19,082 bases of DNA, taken from NCBI GenBank assembly GCA_946615965.1, contig CAMOIC010000028.1, positions 1 to 19,082 on the forward strand, read 5' to 3'. Below, one piece after another: positions 1-6,640 of this stretch. This stretch comes from UBA3700 sp002372775. GTDB lineage: Bacteria > Bacillota > Clostridia > Christensenellales > UBA3700. The notes below the pieces were generated by a model. It did not search any database and had not been told where the DNA came from. It saw only the letters and a program-made list of their open reading frames with translations. The number at the start of each line of letters is the position of its first letter. Position 1 is the first letter of the stretch. The position numbers and the translations under genes are program-made.

Positions 1-371
1 GAATCATCCTTAACAAATGCTGTAAAATTACACATTAAAGTATTAGATGGCTCAAAGTATTTAGTTCTATTAAATTTCAATCTATCAACTATAAGTCCTG
101 TTTCTTCTTTAACTTCTCTAATAGCCGCATGTTCTTCAGATTCACCTAAAGATAAATATCCAGCAACTAATATATTTCTATCTCTTCCATATTGCTTAAT
201 TAGTAGAATCTTTCCATTAGATTCATTCTCAACAATCATACTGACCGCAACATTAAACATAGGAAATCTAAATTCATTGCACTTTTGACAGAAAGGAACT
301 AATCCCTCTCCTTCAAGTTCTTTTTCTATTAGTTTATCTCCACACTCTGGACAACATTTTTGTTTAATCAT
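1..371 (-). CDS. Zinc-ribbon Nudix hydrolase (NADH pyrophosphatase, NudC type), partial
   Basis: The gene starts at 371 (ATG) and runs off the left edge, leaving about 123 codons. The N-terminus has two Cys pairs, CCPEC and CQKC, that look like a zinc ribbon. A complete Nudix box follows: G-x5-E-x7-REV-x-EE-x-GL (GYLSLGE then REVKEETGL), the Mg-binding catalytic signature. After the box, the segment KYFEPSNTLMCNFTAF aligns with the region where NudC enzymes carry SQPWPFPxSLM, so an NAD(H) or dinucleotide pyrophosphatase is the best guess. The canonical SQPW residues are not conserved, so the exact substrate is open. The ribosome binding site is weak (AAGTGAAG). The gene sits downstream of the hairpin ending the preceding PRTase gene and seems to have its own promoter. 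Family assignment is firm; substrate is inference. Confidence 0.85.
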   Translation of the reverse strand, partial: MIKQKCCPECGDKLIEKELEGEGLVPFCQKCNEFRFPMFNVAVSMIVENESNGKILLIKQYGRDRNILVAGYLSLGESEEHAAIREVKEETGLIVDRLKFNRTKYFEPSNTLMCNFTAFVKDD

Positions 372-407
372 ATAACACTTCACTTTTTAACATTTATTGC
401 ACTTATA

Positions 408-435
408 ATTATAGCAAAATAGGAAGTCTTTTAAA
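408..435 (-). promoter_or_regulatory. Candidate promoter for the Nudix gene
   Basis: On the minus strand a perfect -10 TATAAT (413-408) lies 37 bases before the Nudix ATG. The best -35 is TTTAAA (435-430) with a 16-base spacer, a 4/6 match. The -35 falls in the loop of the upstream terminator-like hairpin. The -35 is weak, so this is tentative. Confidence 0.35.
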
Positions 436-446
436 GGCTTCCTATT
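415..446 (-). terminator. Intrinsic-terminator-like hairpin after the PRTase gene
   Basis: An 11-bp stem (418-428 with 436-446, one G-T pair) has a 7-base loop. It lies 29 bases past the stop codon of the PRTase gene. On the minus strand the stem runs into TTTT then GC, so the U-tract is short. The stem is nearly symmetric, and the plus-strand side has no U-tract. Confidence 0.55.
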
Positions 447-475
447 GACAATATTTCTTATATTTATGACAGATA

Positions 476-1021
476 TTAATCGTGGAAGAATAAAGGTAAT
501 TTTTCTAAGAAAACAATATCCTTTCTTTCCGCAGCTTCACCTTCTGCTAGAACTGCTGCCTTACAAACTGTCTTACCTGTTGTATTTGCAACTAAAGCTT
601 CTAATGCTCTTAATGATTCACCTGTTGAGATAACATCATCAACGATTAAAACTCTCTTACCATTCATTCTTTCAATATCGAATTCATCAATATATAAAGT
701 TTGAACATTTGTAGTTGTTATTGACTTTACTTCAACCTTAATAGGGTTCTTCATATAAAGCTTTAATCCCTTTCTTGCAAGAACATAGTTCTTACCACTT
801 TGACGAGACATTTCATATGCTAGAGGAATTCCCTTAGATTCTGCTGTTAAAATGACATCGAATTCAGGAACTTTCTTTAGTAATTCTGTAGCACAAGCTA
901 TTGTTAGTTCTACGTCAGAGAACATAATAAAACCTGCAATATCTAAGTTTGCACCTGCTGCGCAAATTGGTAATTTTCTATCTAGACCAGCAATTTTCAT
1001 CTCATAAAATTGATTGCTCAT
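476..1021 (-). CDS. Phosphoribosyltransferase, adenine phosphoribosyltransferase type
   Basis: This 181-residue protein belongs to the type I PRTase family. The PRPP-binding motif VLIVDDVISTGES is at about residues 124-136, with the two acidic residues and the TGES loop intact. Upstream, DVILTAESKGIPLAYEMS (about 55-72) is the segment typical of Apt and xanthine-type PRTases that contact purine and pyrophosphate. Length and motif order fit adenine salvage (adenine + PRPP to AMP + PPi), but a xanthine/guanine PRTase or a PurR/PyrR-like non-catalytic relative cannot be excluded. It is cytosolic, with no signal peptide. The start is supported by a perfect AGGAGG at 1033-1028, six bases before the ATG. 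A membrane protein gene lies 75 bases upstream with no terminator between them, so cotranscription is possible. I am confident of the family, moderately so of adenine as substrate. Confidence 0.85.
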   Translation of the reverse strand: MSNQFYEMKIAGLDRKLPICAAGANLDIAGFIMFSDVELTIACATELLKKVPEFDVILTAESKGIPLAYEMSRQSGKNYVLARKGLKLYMKNPIKVEVKSITTTNVQTLYIDEFDIERMNGKRVLIVDDVISTGESLRALEALVANTTGKTVCKAAVLAEGEAAERKDIVFLEKLPLFFHD

Positions 1022-1096
1022 GTTAAGCCTCCTATAACTTAAACAAATCTATATTTATATTAATCCTACTTAATAATTAAATCAAAGGTATTTTTC

Positions 1097-1690
1097 TTAT
1101 TCTTTATTTGAAACAGCCTTAGCTAATTCTCTTTTCTTTAATTTTCTTAAAGAATCCCAAGCACTATAAATTGGGAATGCTAAGAATACAATACTCATGA
1201 TTACGCCGCAAACATATAATGCTGTAAGGCCACCTTCGCTCCATCCAAATCCTTCTACGAAGATCTTATGGAAGTCCCAAGCAATAGAACCAAACATTCC
1301 AGTAATAAAATCTTCTTTAGCAAAAGCATCAATACCACCTAAACCAATTGCTGCGATTTCTTCTCTATCAAAACCTAAGAAACAAATAAATGCAAGTAGT
1401 AGAGGAATTGTTAATACTGTTGAGTATGTAGTAACACCAATTGTTAATCCCCTATTCCATTTGGCGTTATCTAATTGTCCAGCATTAATAGAGATAGACA
1501 TAATACCAATAGCCATTGTAATTACAATAATTACGTAATTGACTAGAATATGCCAATTTCTTAAATCTGAAAGATATGAAAGTCCTACATTAATGTTCAT
1601 TCCTGATTGCAGGATAGACATAATGCCCCAGATGTTTAGCAATACTGAAACTGCAAACAAGCTTAGTTGTATTTTTAATTTTTTACTCAT
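1097..1690 (-). CDS. Four-helix membrane protein of unknown function
   Basis: This 197-residue protein is not one I recognise. Four hydrophobic segments are visible at about residues 8-27, 48-68, 84-106 and 155-176. The loop between the third and fourth (about 107-153) is long and holds a Gly/Asp-rich stretch and several aromatic residues. The N-terminus is short and basic (SKKLK) and the C-terminus is strongly charged (LRKLKKRELAK), so both ends are probably cytoplasmic. There is no transporter signature, lipobox or obvious catalytic motif. The ATG is preceded by GAGAGG. The gene lies between the hpt terminator and the PRTase gene and reads the same way, with its own plausible promoter. Membrane location is clear; function is unknown. 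Confidence 0.75.
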   Translation of the reverse strand: MSKKLKIQLSLFAVSVLLNIWGIMSILQSGMNINVGLSYLSDLRNWHILVNYVIIVITMAIGIMSISINAGQLDNAKWNRGLTIGVTTYSTVLTIPLLLAFICFLGFDREEIAAIGLGGIDAFAKEDFITGMFGSIAWDFHKIFVEGFGWSEGGLTALYVCGVIMSIVFLAFPIYSAWDSLRKLKKRELAKAVSNKE

Positions 1691-1714
1691 AGTTAACCTC
1701 TCTAAACAATGATT

Positions 1715-1743
1715 ATTATAACATAGTGATTAATTCATTTTAA
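1715..1743 (-). promoter_or_regulatory. Candidate promoter for the membrane protein gene
   Basis: On the minus strand a TATAAT -10 (1720-1715) is preceded by TGT, an extended -10. A 17-base spacer separates it from TTAAAA (1743-1738), a 4/6 -35. It lies between the hpt terminator and the ATG at 1690, which fits a separate transcript. Confidence 0.45.
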
Positions 1744-1748
1744 AGAAC

Positions 1749-1778
1749 AAAAAAAGTACACCTTTGTAGGATGTACTT
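1749..1778 (-). terminator. Intrinsic terminator of hpt
   Basis: On the minus strand the arm at 1778-1768 (AAGTACA, a bulged T, then CCT... read through AGG) pairs with 1763-1754 around a four-base loop (1767-1764), and seven U follow (complement of 1749-1755). It lies 32 bases past the hpt stop codon and has the classic hairpin plus U-tract form. Confidence 0.8.
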
Positions 1779-1810
1779 CTTTGTACTTTTAATATCGATT
1801 ATTTTATTTT

Positions 1811-2350
1811 TTATTTCATATAAACTTCAGGTTTTAACACACAGATGTCTTTTAAGTTTCTATACTTTTCATCATAGTCAAGACCATATCCAATAATGAA
1901 TTTATCTTCTACTGTAAATCCAATATAGTCACCCTTGAAATCAACAGTTCTTCTTGATGGCTTATCTAAGAATGCGCATACCTTAACTGATGCTGGTTCT
2001 CTTGCTTGCAATACCTTTGTTAAAGCGCTCATAGTATTACCGCTATCAATAATGTCTTCAACAATAAGAACATCTTTATCTCTAATTGGCTTTGCTAAGT
2101 CTTGGACAATCTTAACTTCACCAGAAGATGTTGTACCTGAACCGTAGCTGCTTACTACCATGAATTCAAATCTAACATCTAAATCCAATTCTCTTACTAA
2201 ATCTACGAAGAATAAAGAAGCTCCTCTTAAGATACATACAACAGTAAGAGTCTTTCCCTTATAATCTTTAGAAATTTGAGCTCCTAGTTCTTTAACACGT
2301 TCCTTAATCTTGTCTTCTGGAATCAAAACTGTTTCAACTACGTCTTCCAT
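1811..2350 (-). CDS. hpt: Hypoxanthine phosphoribosyltransferase
   Basis: The enzyme transfers phosphoribosyl from PRPP to hypoxanthine (and usually guanine) to make IMP or GMP in the cytosol. The 179-residue protein has the PRPP motif VLIVEDIIDSGNT at about residues 94-106 and the flexible active-site loop SSYGSGTTSSG at about 67-77. The C-terminal DKFIIGYGLDYDEKYRNL segment is typical of bacterial Hpt. I chose the ATG at 2350 over one at 2374. AGGAG lies seven bases before 2350, and the -10 box at 2384-2379 puts the transcript start at about the 2374 codon. The gene has its own promoter and terminator, so it can be expressed alone, though read-through from the GNAT gene 61 bases upstream is possible. 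Family and function are secure. Confidence 0.95.
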   Translation of the reverse strand: MEDVVETVLIPEDKIKERVKELGAQISKDYKGKTLTVVCILRGASLFFVDLVRELDLDVRFEFMVVSSYGSGTTSSGEVKIVQDLAKPIRDKDVLIVEDIIDSGNTMSALTKVLQAREPASVKVCAFLDKPSRRTVDFKGDYIGFTVEDKFIIGYGLDYDEKYRNLKDICVLKPEVYMK

Positions 2351-2378
2351 CTCATTTCTCCTAATAAATAACAAATCT

Positions 2379-2406
2379 ATTATATAACAAATAATCTAAT
2401 TCTCAA
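2379..2406 (-). promoter_or_regulatory. Sigma-A-type promoter of hpt
   Basis: On the minus strand TTGAGA (2406-2401) and TATAAT (2384-2379) are separated by 16 bases. It lies just before hpt and after the GNAT stop codon. The predicted transcript start, around 2373, excludes the upstream ATG at 2374 as the main start. Confidence 0.6.
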
Positions 2407-2411
2407 CCTTT

Positions 2412-2912
2412 TTAAATGATTGAAAATTCGCCACTAACATTATCTAGGGCACCTTTTCTTAAAACTTTACATTGAATATATTTGTCATCTAGTCCATTTA
2501 GGTTCTTTATTCCATATTCAATAGTTGGTTTAAAACCTATTCTTGAGAAGAATTTTGGATCACCTGCAACAAATGCAACATCATATCCAAGTTCTGCACT
2601 CTTTTCACAAACTACATCAACAAGGCTTCTTCCAAGCCCCTTATCTCTATAACTTGAATGAATGCAAACAGGTCCAACTATAACACTCTTAACATCTAAA
2701 GATGTTTTTAGCTCAGTCGCCATAATATGACCAATAATCTTTCCTTCATCTTCCATTACAAGTTCAAGTGTTGGAATATAAGAATCCCCTTTTCTTAAAG
2801 ATGATGCATAATCTTGTTCTGTACCATCAGAAGAGTATGCTGTAGAAAAGGCAAACTTTATAAAGTCATATATAGTATCTTTTTCGTTATCAAATATTTG
2901 TCTAATTACCAT
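2412..2912 (-). CDS. GNAT-family N-acetyltransferase
   Basis: This protein of about 166 residues has the GNAT fold: a beta strand leading into SVIVGPVCIHSSYRDKGLGR, where RDKGLG (about 89-94) is the acetyl-CoA pyrophosphate-binding loop (R/Q-x-x-G-x-G/A). The later segment DPKFFSRIGFKP (about 118-129) is typical of the YhbS-like branch. The acceptor cannot be read from sequence. The ATG at 2912 lies inside the 3' end of the flavoprotein gene, which ends at 2902, giving an 11-base overlap and probable translational coupling. A TTG at 2927 is an alternative start. Neither has a strong ribosome binding site; GTGGG lies just before the ATG. The gene is probably the last one in the sugar-regulator operon before hpt. 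Confidence 0.85.
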   Translation of the reverse strand: MVIRQIFDNEKDTIYDFIKFAFSTAYSSDGTEQDYASSLRKGDSYIPTLELVMEDEGKIIGHIMATELKTSLDVKSVIVGPVCIHSSYRDKGLGRSLVDVVCEKSAELGYDVAFVAGDPKFFSRIGFKPTIEYGIKNLNGLDDKYIQCKVLRKGALDNVSGEFSII

Positions 2913-4065
2913 TTTTAGCCCACTCAATTAGTCCATTAATTTGCTCAATATTTTCTTTTGTTGGAGTAGATTTAATTGTAATTACTTCGTCTCTTATTGT
3001 CACTCCCTTAAATCCTTCTAAAAGCTCTCTCATCTTTTTAGCAGCTAAAGGTCCCCAAGAACCATTTTCGATTAATGCTACTTCTCTTTGTTGCCATGTC
3101 TTTGCCTCAAGTCTTGTAATGAAGTCTTTCATTGGACAAGCAAGACCACCATCATATGTTGGAGCTGCAAGTAGTAATTTATCATATTTAAATGCATATT
3201 CAACAGCTTCAGATAAATCTTCTCTATTTAAATCAAATGATCTACAATCAATTCCAGCCTTTTTGAATTCTTCTTCAACTAGTTTTGCAAACTTCTTTGT
3301 GTTTCCGTGCAGTGAAGCATACGCAATAGCTACACCCTTTGCTTCTGGAGCAAAAGAAGACCATGTCTTATATAAACCCAAATAGTGATTTAAATCCTTA
3401 TCTAGGTATGGACCATGAACTGGAGCAATAGTCTTAATATCTAGATTTGCTGCAGCAGCTAAAACTTTTTGAACCATTGGACCATATTTTCCAACAATAT
3501 TAAAGTAATAGCGACGCGCGAAATCTTCCCACTTATATTCTGTTTCAATTGGACCAAAACGACCAAAGGCATCAGCTGAGAATAAAATCTTGTCATATTC
3601 GTCATATTCCATCATAACTTCTGGCCAGTGAACCATTGGAGCTAACATAATTTTTAGTTTATGCTTACCTAAATCTAGGATATCTCCTTCCTTTACAACA
3701 AGAGTATTTTTAAATTCTACATCTCTAACAAATTGGCCAAGAATTTGGAAAGTCTTAGCATTACCAACAAGAGTAATATTTGGATACATTTCTAGCATTG
3801 TTTTAATGTTAGAAGAATGGTCAGGTTCCATATGAGAGATTACTAAATAATCTGGAGTTTTTCCTTCTAAAGCTTCTTTTAGAAGCTCCATCCACTCATT
3901 AGTGACCCTCCAATCTGCTGTTTCAAAAACTGCAATCTTTTCATCTAATATTACATATGAGTTATATGTAACGCCATATTTTACAGTATATTGGCTTTCA
4001 AAAAGATCTATTGTCTTATCTTCAATACCAATATACTTTACTCCATCGCCTATTGTCTTAATCAT
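2902..4065 (-). CDS. FprA-type diiron flavoprotein (flavodiiron protein)
   Basis: Flavodiiron proteins reduce O2 to water and/or NO to N2O in the cytosol of anaerobes. The 387-residue protein has an N-terminal metallo-beta-lactamase-like domain with a full diiron ligand set: H78, E80, D82 and H83 in SHMEPDHSS, H146 in MVHWPE, D165 in FSADAFG and H217 in APVHGPY. From about residue 245 it has a flavodoxin domain with the FMN phosphate loop ASLHGNTKK (about 250-258). This is the two-domain class A form, with no rubredoxin or flavin reductase fusion, so electrons must come from a separate partner not seen here. AGGAG lies upstream of the ATG. The gene is six bases downstream of the O-acetyltransferase gene and overlaps the GNAT gene. 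O2 versus NO preference cannot be decided from sequence. Confidence 0.95.
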   Translation of the reverse strand: MIKTIGDGVKYIGIEDKTIDLFESQYTVKYGVTYNSYVILDEKIAVFETADWRVTNEWMELLKEALEGKTPDYLVISHMEPDHSSNIKTMLEMYPNITLVGNAKTFQILGQFVRDVEFKNTLVVKEGDILDLGKHKLKIMLAPMVHWPEVMMEYDEYDKILFSADAFGRFGPIETEYKWEDFARRYYFNIVGKYGPMVQKVLAAAANLDIKTIAPVHGPYLDKDLNHYLGLYKTWSSFAPEAKGVAIAYASLHGNTKKFAKLVEEEFKKAGIDCRSFDLNREDLSEAVEYAFKYDKLLLAAPTYDGGLACPMKDFITRLEAKTWQQREVALIENGSWGPLAAKKMRELLEGFKGVTIRDEVITIKSTPTKENIEQINGLIEWAKNGN

Positions 4066-4071
4066 ACACTA

Positions 4072-4689
4072 CTACTCCTTAATACCTTGCGATGCAAACA
4101 TTCTATCTGCATCTGTTATTTTTCTTATTGGTTTACATGGGTTGCCAAATGCTACATATCCACTTGGAATATCTCTTGTTACTACGCTTCCAGCGCCAAT
4201 AACAACATCATCACCAATTGTAACTCCACCGCAAATTATAGCCCCAGTTGCAATCCATACATTATTGCCTATAGTAATAGGCTTTCCATATTCACTATCT
4301 TTATATTTCCCATTAACAATTCTTGTATTTCTCTCTTCTGAAACAAGTGGGTGCATTGGTGGCACTATAGACACTCTAGGGCCAATGAACACATTATCTC
4401 CGATTGTTACATCACAAACATCAAGAATTATTCCATCAAAATTCATATAGAAGTTATCGCCAACAGATGTATGGCAACCATAATCCATTCTAAGCGGAGC
4501 TTCTATCCATGTATTTTTACCGTGAGACTTTAAAACTTCATCTAAGATTTCTTGTTTTCTATCTTCTTCATCCATTGTAAGTCTATTAAACTCTTCTAAA
4601 AGTTTTCTAACTTTTAATCTCATACTTGCTAGTTCTTCATCAAAACAATCATAAAGAAGACCAGCTTTCATCTTTTCATATTCAGTCAT
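4072..4689 (-). CDS. Sugar O-acetyltransferase, maltose/galactoside (LbH-MAT/GAT) type
   Basis: The protein transfers acetyl from acetyl-CoA to a hydroxyl of a sugar. Its 205 residues show an N-terminal helical cap (EYEKMKAGLLYDCFDEEL..) typical of the Maa domain. A left-handed beta-helix follows, built of hexapeptide repeats such as VTIGDNVFIGPRV, ITIGNNVWIATGAII and VTIGDDVVIGAGSVV (about 94-175). H113 in PPMHPL is at the catalytic His position. The length fits the family. GAGGG precedes the ATG, and the gene follows the PfkB kinase by 17 bases. Association with a sugar regulator and kinase suggests that it acts on a sugar or sugar phosphate handled by the same operon, but that is inference; members of this family are often promiscuous. 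Confidence 0.9.
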   Translation of the reverse strand: MTEYEKMKAGLLYDCFDEELASMRLKVRKLLEEFNRLTMDEEDRKQEILDEVLKSHGKNTWIEAPLRMDYGCHTSVGDNFYMNFDGIILDVCDVTIGDNVFIGPRVSIVPPMHPLVSEERNTRIVNGKYKDSEYGKPITIGNNVWIATGAIICGGVTIGDDVVIGAGSVVTRDIPSGYVAFGNPCKPIRKITDADRMFASQGIKE

Positions 4690-4706
4690 ATTTTTCCCTC
4701 ATATTT

Positions 4707-5618
4707 CTATATTATCAATTTATTAAAGATATTAATATATGCATTTATATCTTCCTTAGATGCAAGGCCATCTGAAAAGGCTGTAGCACTACCAGCAGCA
4801 ATAGCAAATTTTAATGCTTTTTGCATATCTTGTGAAGTTATATATGCATATATAAAGCCTGCAAGAAGTGAATCTCCTGCGCCAACCGTATTCTTGGCAT
4901 CTCCTTTTGGAGCTGCAAGTTTACATACAGTTTCATTGTTTACAAGAATTGCTCCATCACTGCCAAGAGATACTATGACATTCTTTGCGCCTTTATCTAA
5001 AAGCTTCTTTGCATATACTTCTATATCTAAATCGCTATTTATAGTTACATTAAATAAACCTTCTAATTCCTCTTTATTAGGTTTGATCAAAAATGGGTTA
5101 TATTTTAGCGATGTTAATAACATCTTACCTTCCGTATCAACCACGATTCTTGCTCCATTTTCACTTGCAACTCTTAATATATTTTCAAACTCATTATTAC
5201 TAACACTTGCTGGAATCTTACCAGAGATTATTAAATAATCTTCTTTATTAAGAATCTTTAATTTCTCTACAAGTTTATTTATATCCTCATCATTAAGAAT
5301 AGGACCCATTCCGTTTATGGCACTCTCCTCGCTAGATCGAATCTTCATATTTATTCTTGTTATTCCATCAACATCAACAAAGTCAGTTTCTATGTTCTTT
5401 TTCTTTAGTTCATCTTTTATAAACTCCCCAGAAAAACCACCAACAAAACCAAGTGCTTTAGACTTCATGCCTAGATTAGATAATACAATAGAAACATTTA
5501 TACCCTTACCACCTGGCATAAATATTTCATTTTTAGTCCTATTAATAGCACCTATTTTTAAATCATCTACATCAACAATGTAATCAACTGCTGGAGAAAA
5601 AGTTAGAGTATATATCAT
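4707..5618 (-). CDS. fruK: 1-Phosphofructokinase (PfkB family)
   Basis: The likely reaction is fructose 1-phosphate + ATP to fructose 1,6-bisphosphate, linking PTS fructose uptake to glycolysis. The 303-residue protein begins with IYTLTFSPAVDY, the usual FruK/LacC start, and carries PfkB signature 1 in PGGKGINVSIVLSNLG (35-50). Signature 2 is NTVGAGDS (243-250), with the catalytic base D249 and the anion hole GAG. Its ATG shares one base with the stop codon of the regulator gene (TAATG), a tight translational coupling. The DeoR-regulator/FruK pair is the usual fruRK arrangement, but no fruA PTS transporter follows here. Tagatose-6-phosphate kinase (LacC) belongs to the same subfamily and is the main alternative. 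Confidence 0.85.
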   Translation of the reverse strand: MIYTLTFSPAVDYIVDVDDLKIGAINRTKNEIFMPGGKGINVSIVLSNLGMKSKALGFVGGFSGEFIKDELKKKNIETDFVDVDGITRINMKIRSSEESAINGMGPILNDEDINKLVEKLKILNKEDYLIISGKIPASVSNNEFENILRVASENGARIVVDTEGKMLLTSLKYNPFLIKPNKEELEGLFNVTINSDLDIEVYAKKLLDKGAKNVIVSLGSDGAILVNNETVCKLAAPKGDAKNTVGAGDSLLAGFIYAYITSQDMQKALKFAIAAGSATAFSDGLASKEDINAYINIFNKLII

Positions 5619-6355
5619 TATTTCACCTCAACTACTGTAGATACATAGAAGTTCTTTGGTCTCTTATCTGTAATAATTGTTGCTTTATTCAAGTCACCAA
5701 AAGATACACCTGAAACATTACCAAACTTAGATTGATCAGATAGAACATATATTTTCTTACATCTATCGAATGCAGTTTGTTTAACAACAGCTTCTTCATA
5801 GTTAGGTGTTGTAAAACCTTGCTCAATAGATATTCCATTAGTTCCAAAGAATCCAATATCAAATGTGAATTTATTAATAATCTCTTTAGTAAATGCACCT
5901 ATAAAACATTCAAGCTCAGACTTTAGCATTCCGCCTGTTACATAAACTGTATAATGCTTTGCTGTAAGAATATGTGCAATAGTAAGTGAATTAGTAACTA
6001 CTGTTAAATTGCGTACGTTTATATAATCGCACATACACGCGGTCGTCGTGCCCGCGTCCATATATATTATTGAATCATTCTTAATTAAAGAAGCAGCGCA
6101 TTGTGCTACTCTCTTTTTCTCTTCTAGATTCTTCATATATCTTGAATTAACACTAGCCTCAAGTGCAGATGTTTGTTCAAGAGCCTGTGCACCACCATGT
6201 ACTCTTACTAGTTTCTTTTCCTTCTCAAGCTGTACTAAATCCGCTCTTATCGTAGATTCAGAAGATTGAGTTTCTCTCATAAGAACATGAAGTGAAACCT
6301 CACCTTGCTTATTCACAAGTTCAAGAATTTTCTGTAAACGCTTATTTTTTAGCAT
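5618..6355 (-). CDS. DeoR/GlpR-family sugar-phosphate-responsive repressor (FruR-like)
   Basis: This 245-residue regulator has an N-terminal DeoR winged helix-turn-helix (about 6-57) with the family signature, including ESTIRADLVQLEKEKKLVRVHGG. A DeoR C-terminal sensor domain follows, with YMDAGTTT (98-105), VVTNSL, VTGGML and FFGTNGI, the phosphosugar-isomerase-like pocket. Family members are usually repressors released by a sugar phosphate; with fruK adjacent, fructose 1-phosphate is the likely effector. GGAAGGTG precedes the ATG, and a near-consensus promoter lies upstream. Operator-like repeats sit just upstream of that promoter, which suggests autoregulation. It is divergent from the branched-chain amino acid operon and may or may not affect it. 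The family is certain; the effector is inferred from context. Confidence 0.9.
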   Translation of the reverse strand: MLKNKRLQKILELVNKQGEVSLHVLMRETQSSESTIRADLVQLEKEKKLVRVHGGAQALEQTSALEASVNSRYMKNLEEKKRVAQCAASLIKNDSIIYMDAGTTTACMCDYINVRNLTVVTNSLTIAHILTAKHYTVYVTGGMLKSELECFIGAFTKEIINKFTFDIGFFGTNGISIEQGFTTPNYEEAVVKQTAFDRCKKIYVLSDQSKFGNVSGVSFGDLNKATIITDKRPKNFYVSTVVEVK

Positions 6356-6374
6356 AATTCACCTTCCAAAGACA

Positions 6375-6403
6375 ATTATATTAAAATAGCCTTTAATTTT
6401 CAA
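6375..6403 (-). promoter_or_regulatory. Promoter of the fruR-fruK operon
   Basis: On the minus strand TTGAAA (6403-6398) and TATAAT (6380-6375) are separated by exactly 17 bases, 19 bases before the regulator ATG. This is a near-consensus sigma-A promoter. Confidence 0.65.
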
Positions 6404-6410
6404 CAAATTT

Positions 6411-6455
6411 CATTAAAAAACATTAAAGTGCATTTTTGTAATTACATAGTAATTA
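6411..6455. promoter_or_regulatory. Operator-like repeats and palindrome upstream of fruR
   Basis: Two copies of CATTAAA (6411-6417, 6421-6427) are spaced 10 bases apart, one helical turn, starting eight bases upstream of the fruR -35. Next comes a perfect 10-base palindrome, TGTAATTACA (6437-6446), and a second GTAATTA (6449-6455) 11 bases from the first (6438-6444). Helix-phased repeats beside a promoter fit a repressor or activator site, most simply for the adjacent DeoR protein. No binding protein can be assigned from sequence alone, and AT-rich DNA produces such repeats by chance. Confidence 0.35.
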
Positions 6456-6569
6456 AAACTGAAAAATACGTTAATTGTAAATTTTTAGTATCTTTCGCGT
6501 ATTTTGCAAATTTTTCCGCTCGGTGTCGATTTTACTATATATTTAGCACATACGGGCAAAATAAATAAC

Positions 6570-6598
6570 TTGACATAGAAGATTTTAATAATTAAACT
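6570..6598 (+). promoter_or_regulatory. Candidate promoter of the ilv-leu operon
   Basis: A perfect -35 TTGACA (6570-6575) is followed after 17 bases by TAAACT (6593-6598), a 4/6 -10. A perfect TATAAT also occurs at 6611-6616 but has no recognisable -35 at the right distance. Either start would give a leader of only about 45-70 bases. Confidence 0.45.
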
Positions 6599-6618
6599 AC
6601 TGACTTGAACTATAATTA

Positions 6619-6640
6619 CGCATTATATATAAAGTATGCG
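6619..6640 (+). promoter_or_regulatory. Imperfect palindrome between the ilvA promoter and ribosome binding site
   Basis: CGCAT (6619-6623) and ATGCG (6636-6640) form the arms of a 22-base imperfect palindrome with an AT-only centre. It begins three bases past the TATAAT at 6611-6616, where a bound repressor would block transcription. As RNA it would form only a 5-bp hairpin with no U-tract, so a DNA operator is more likely than an attenuator. Confidence 0.35.

Noticed and set aside
2351..2374. Upstream ATG that would extend Hpt by eight residues
   Set aside because: It lies too close to the -10 box to be transcribed reliably, and the AGGAG ribosome binding site serves the ATG at 2350.
3902..4450. 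Long plus-strand open frame opposite the flavoprotein and O-acetyltransferase genes
   Set aside because: It crosses two strongly conserved genes on the other strand, has no family resemblance, and its composition is that of an antisense shadow.
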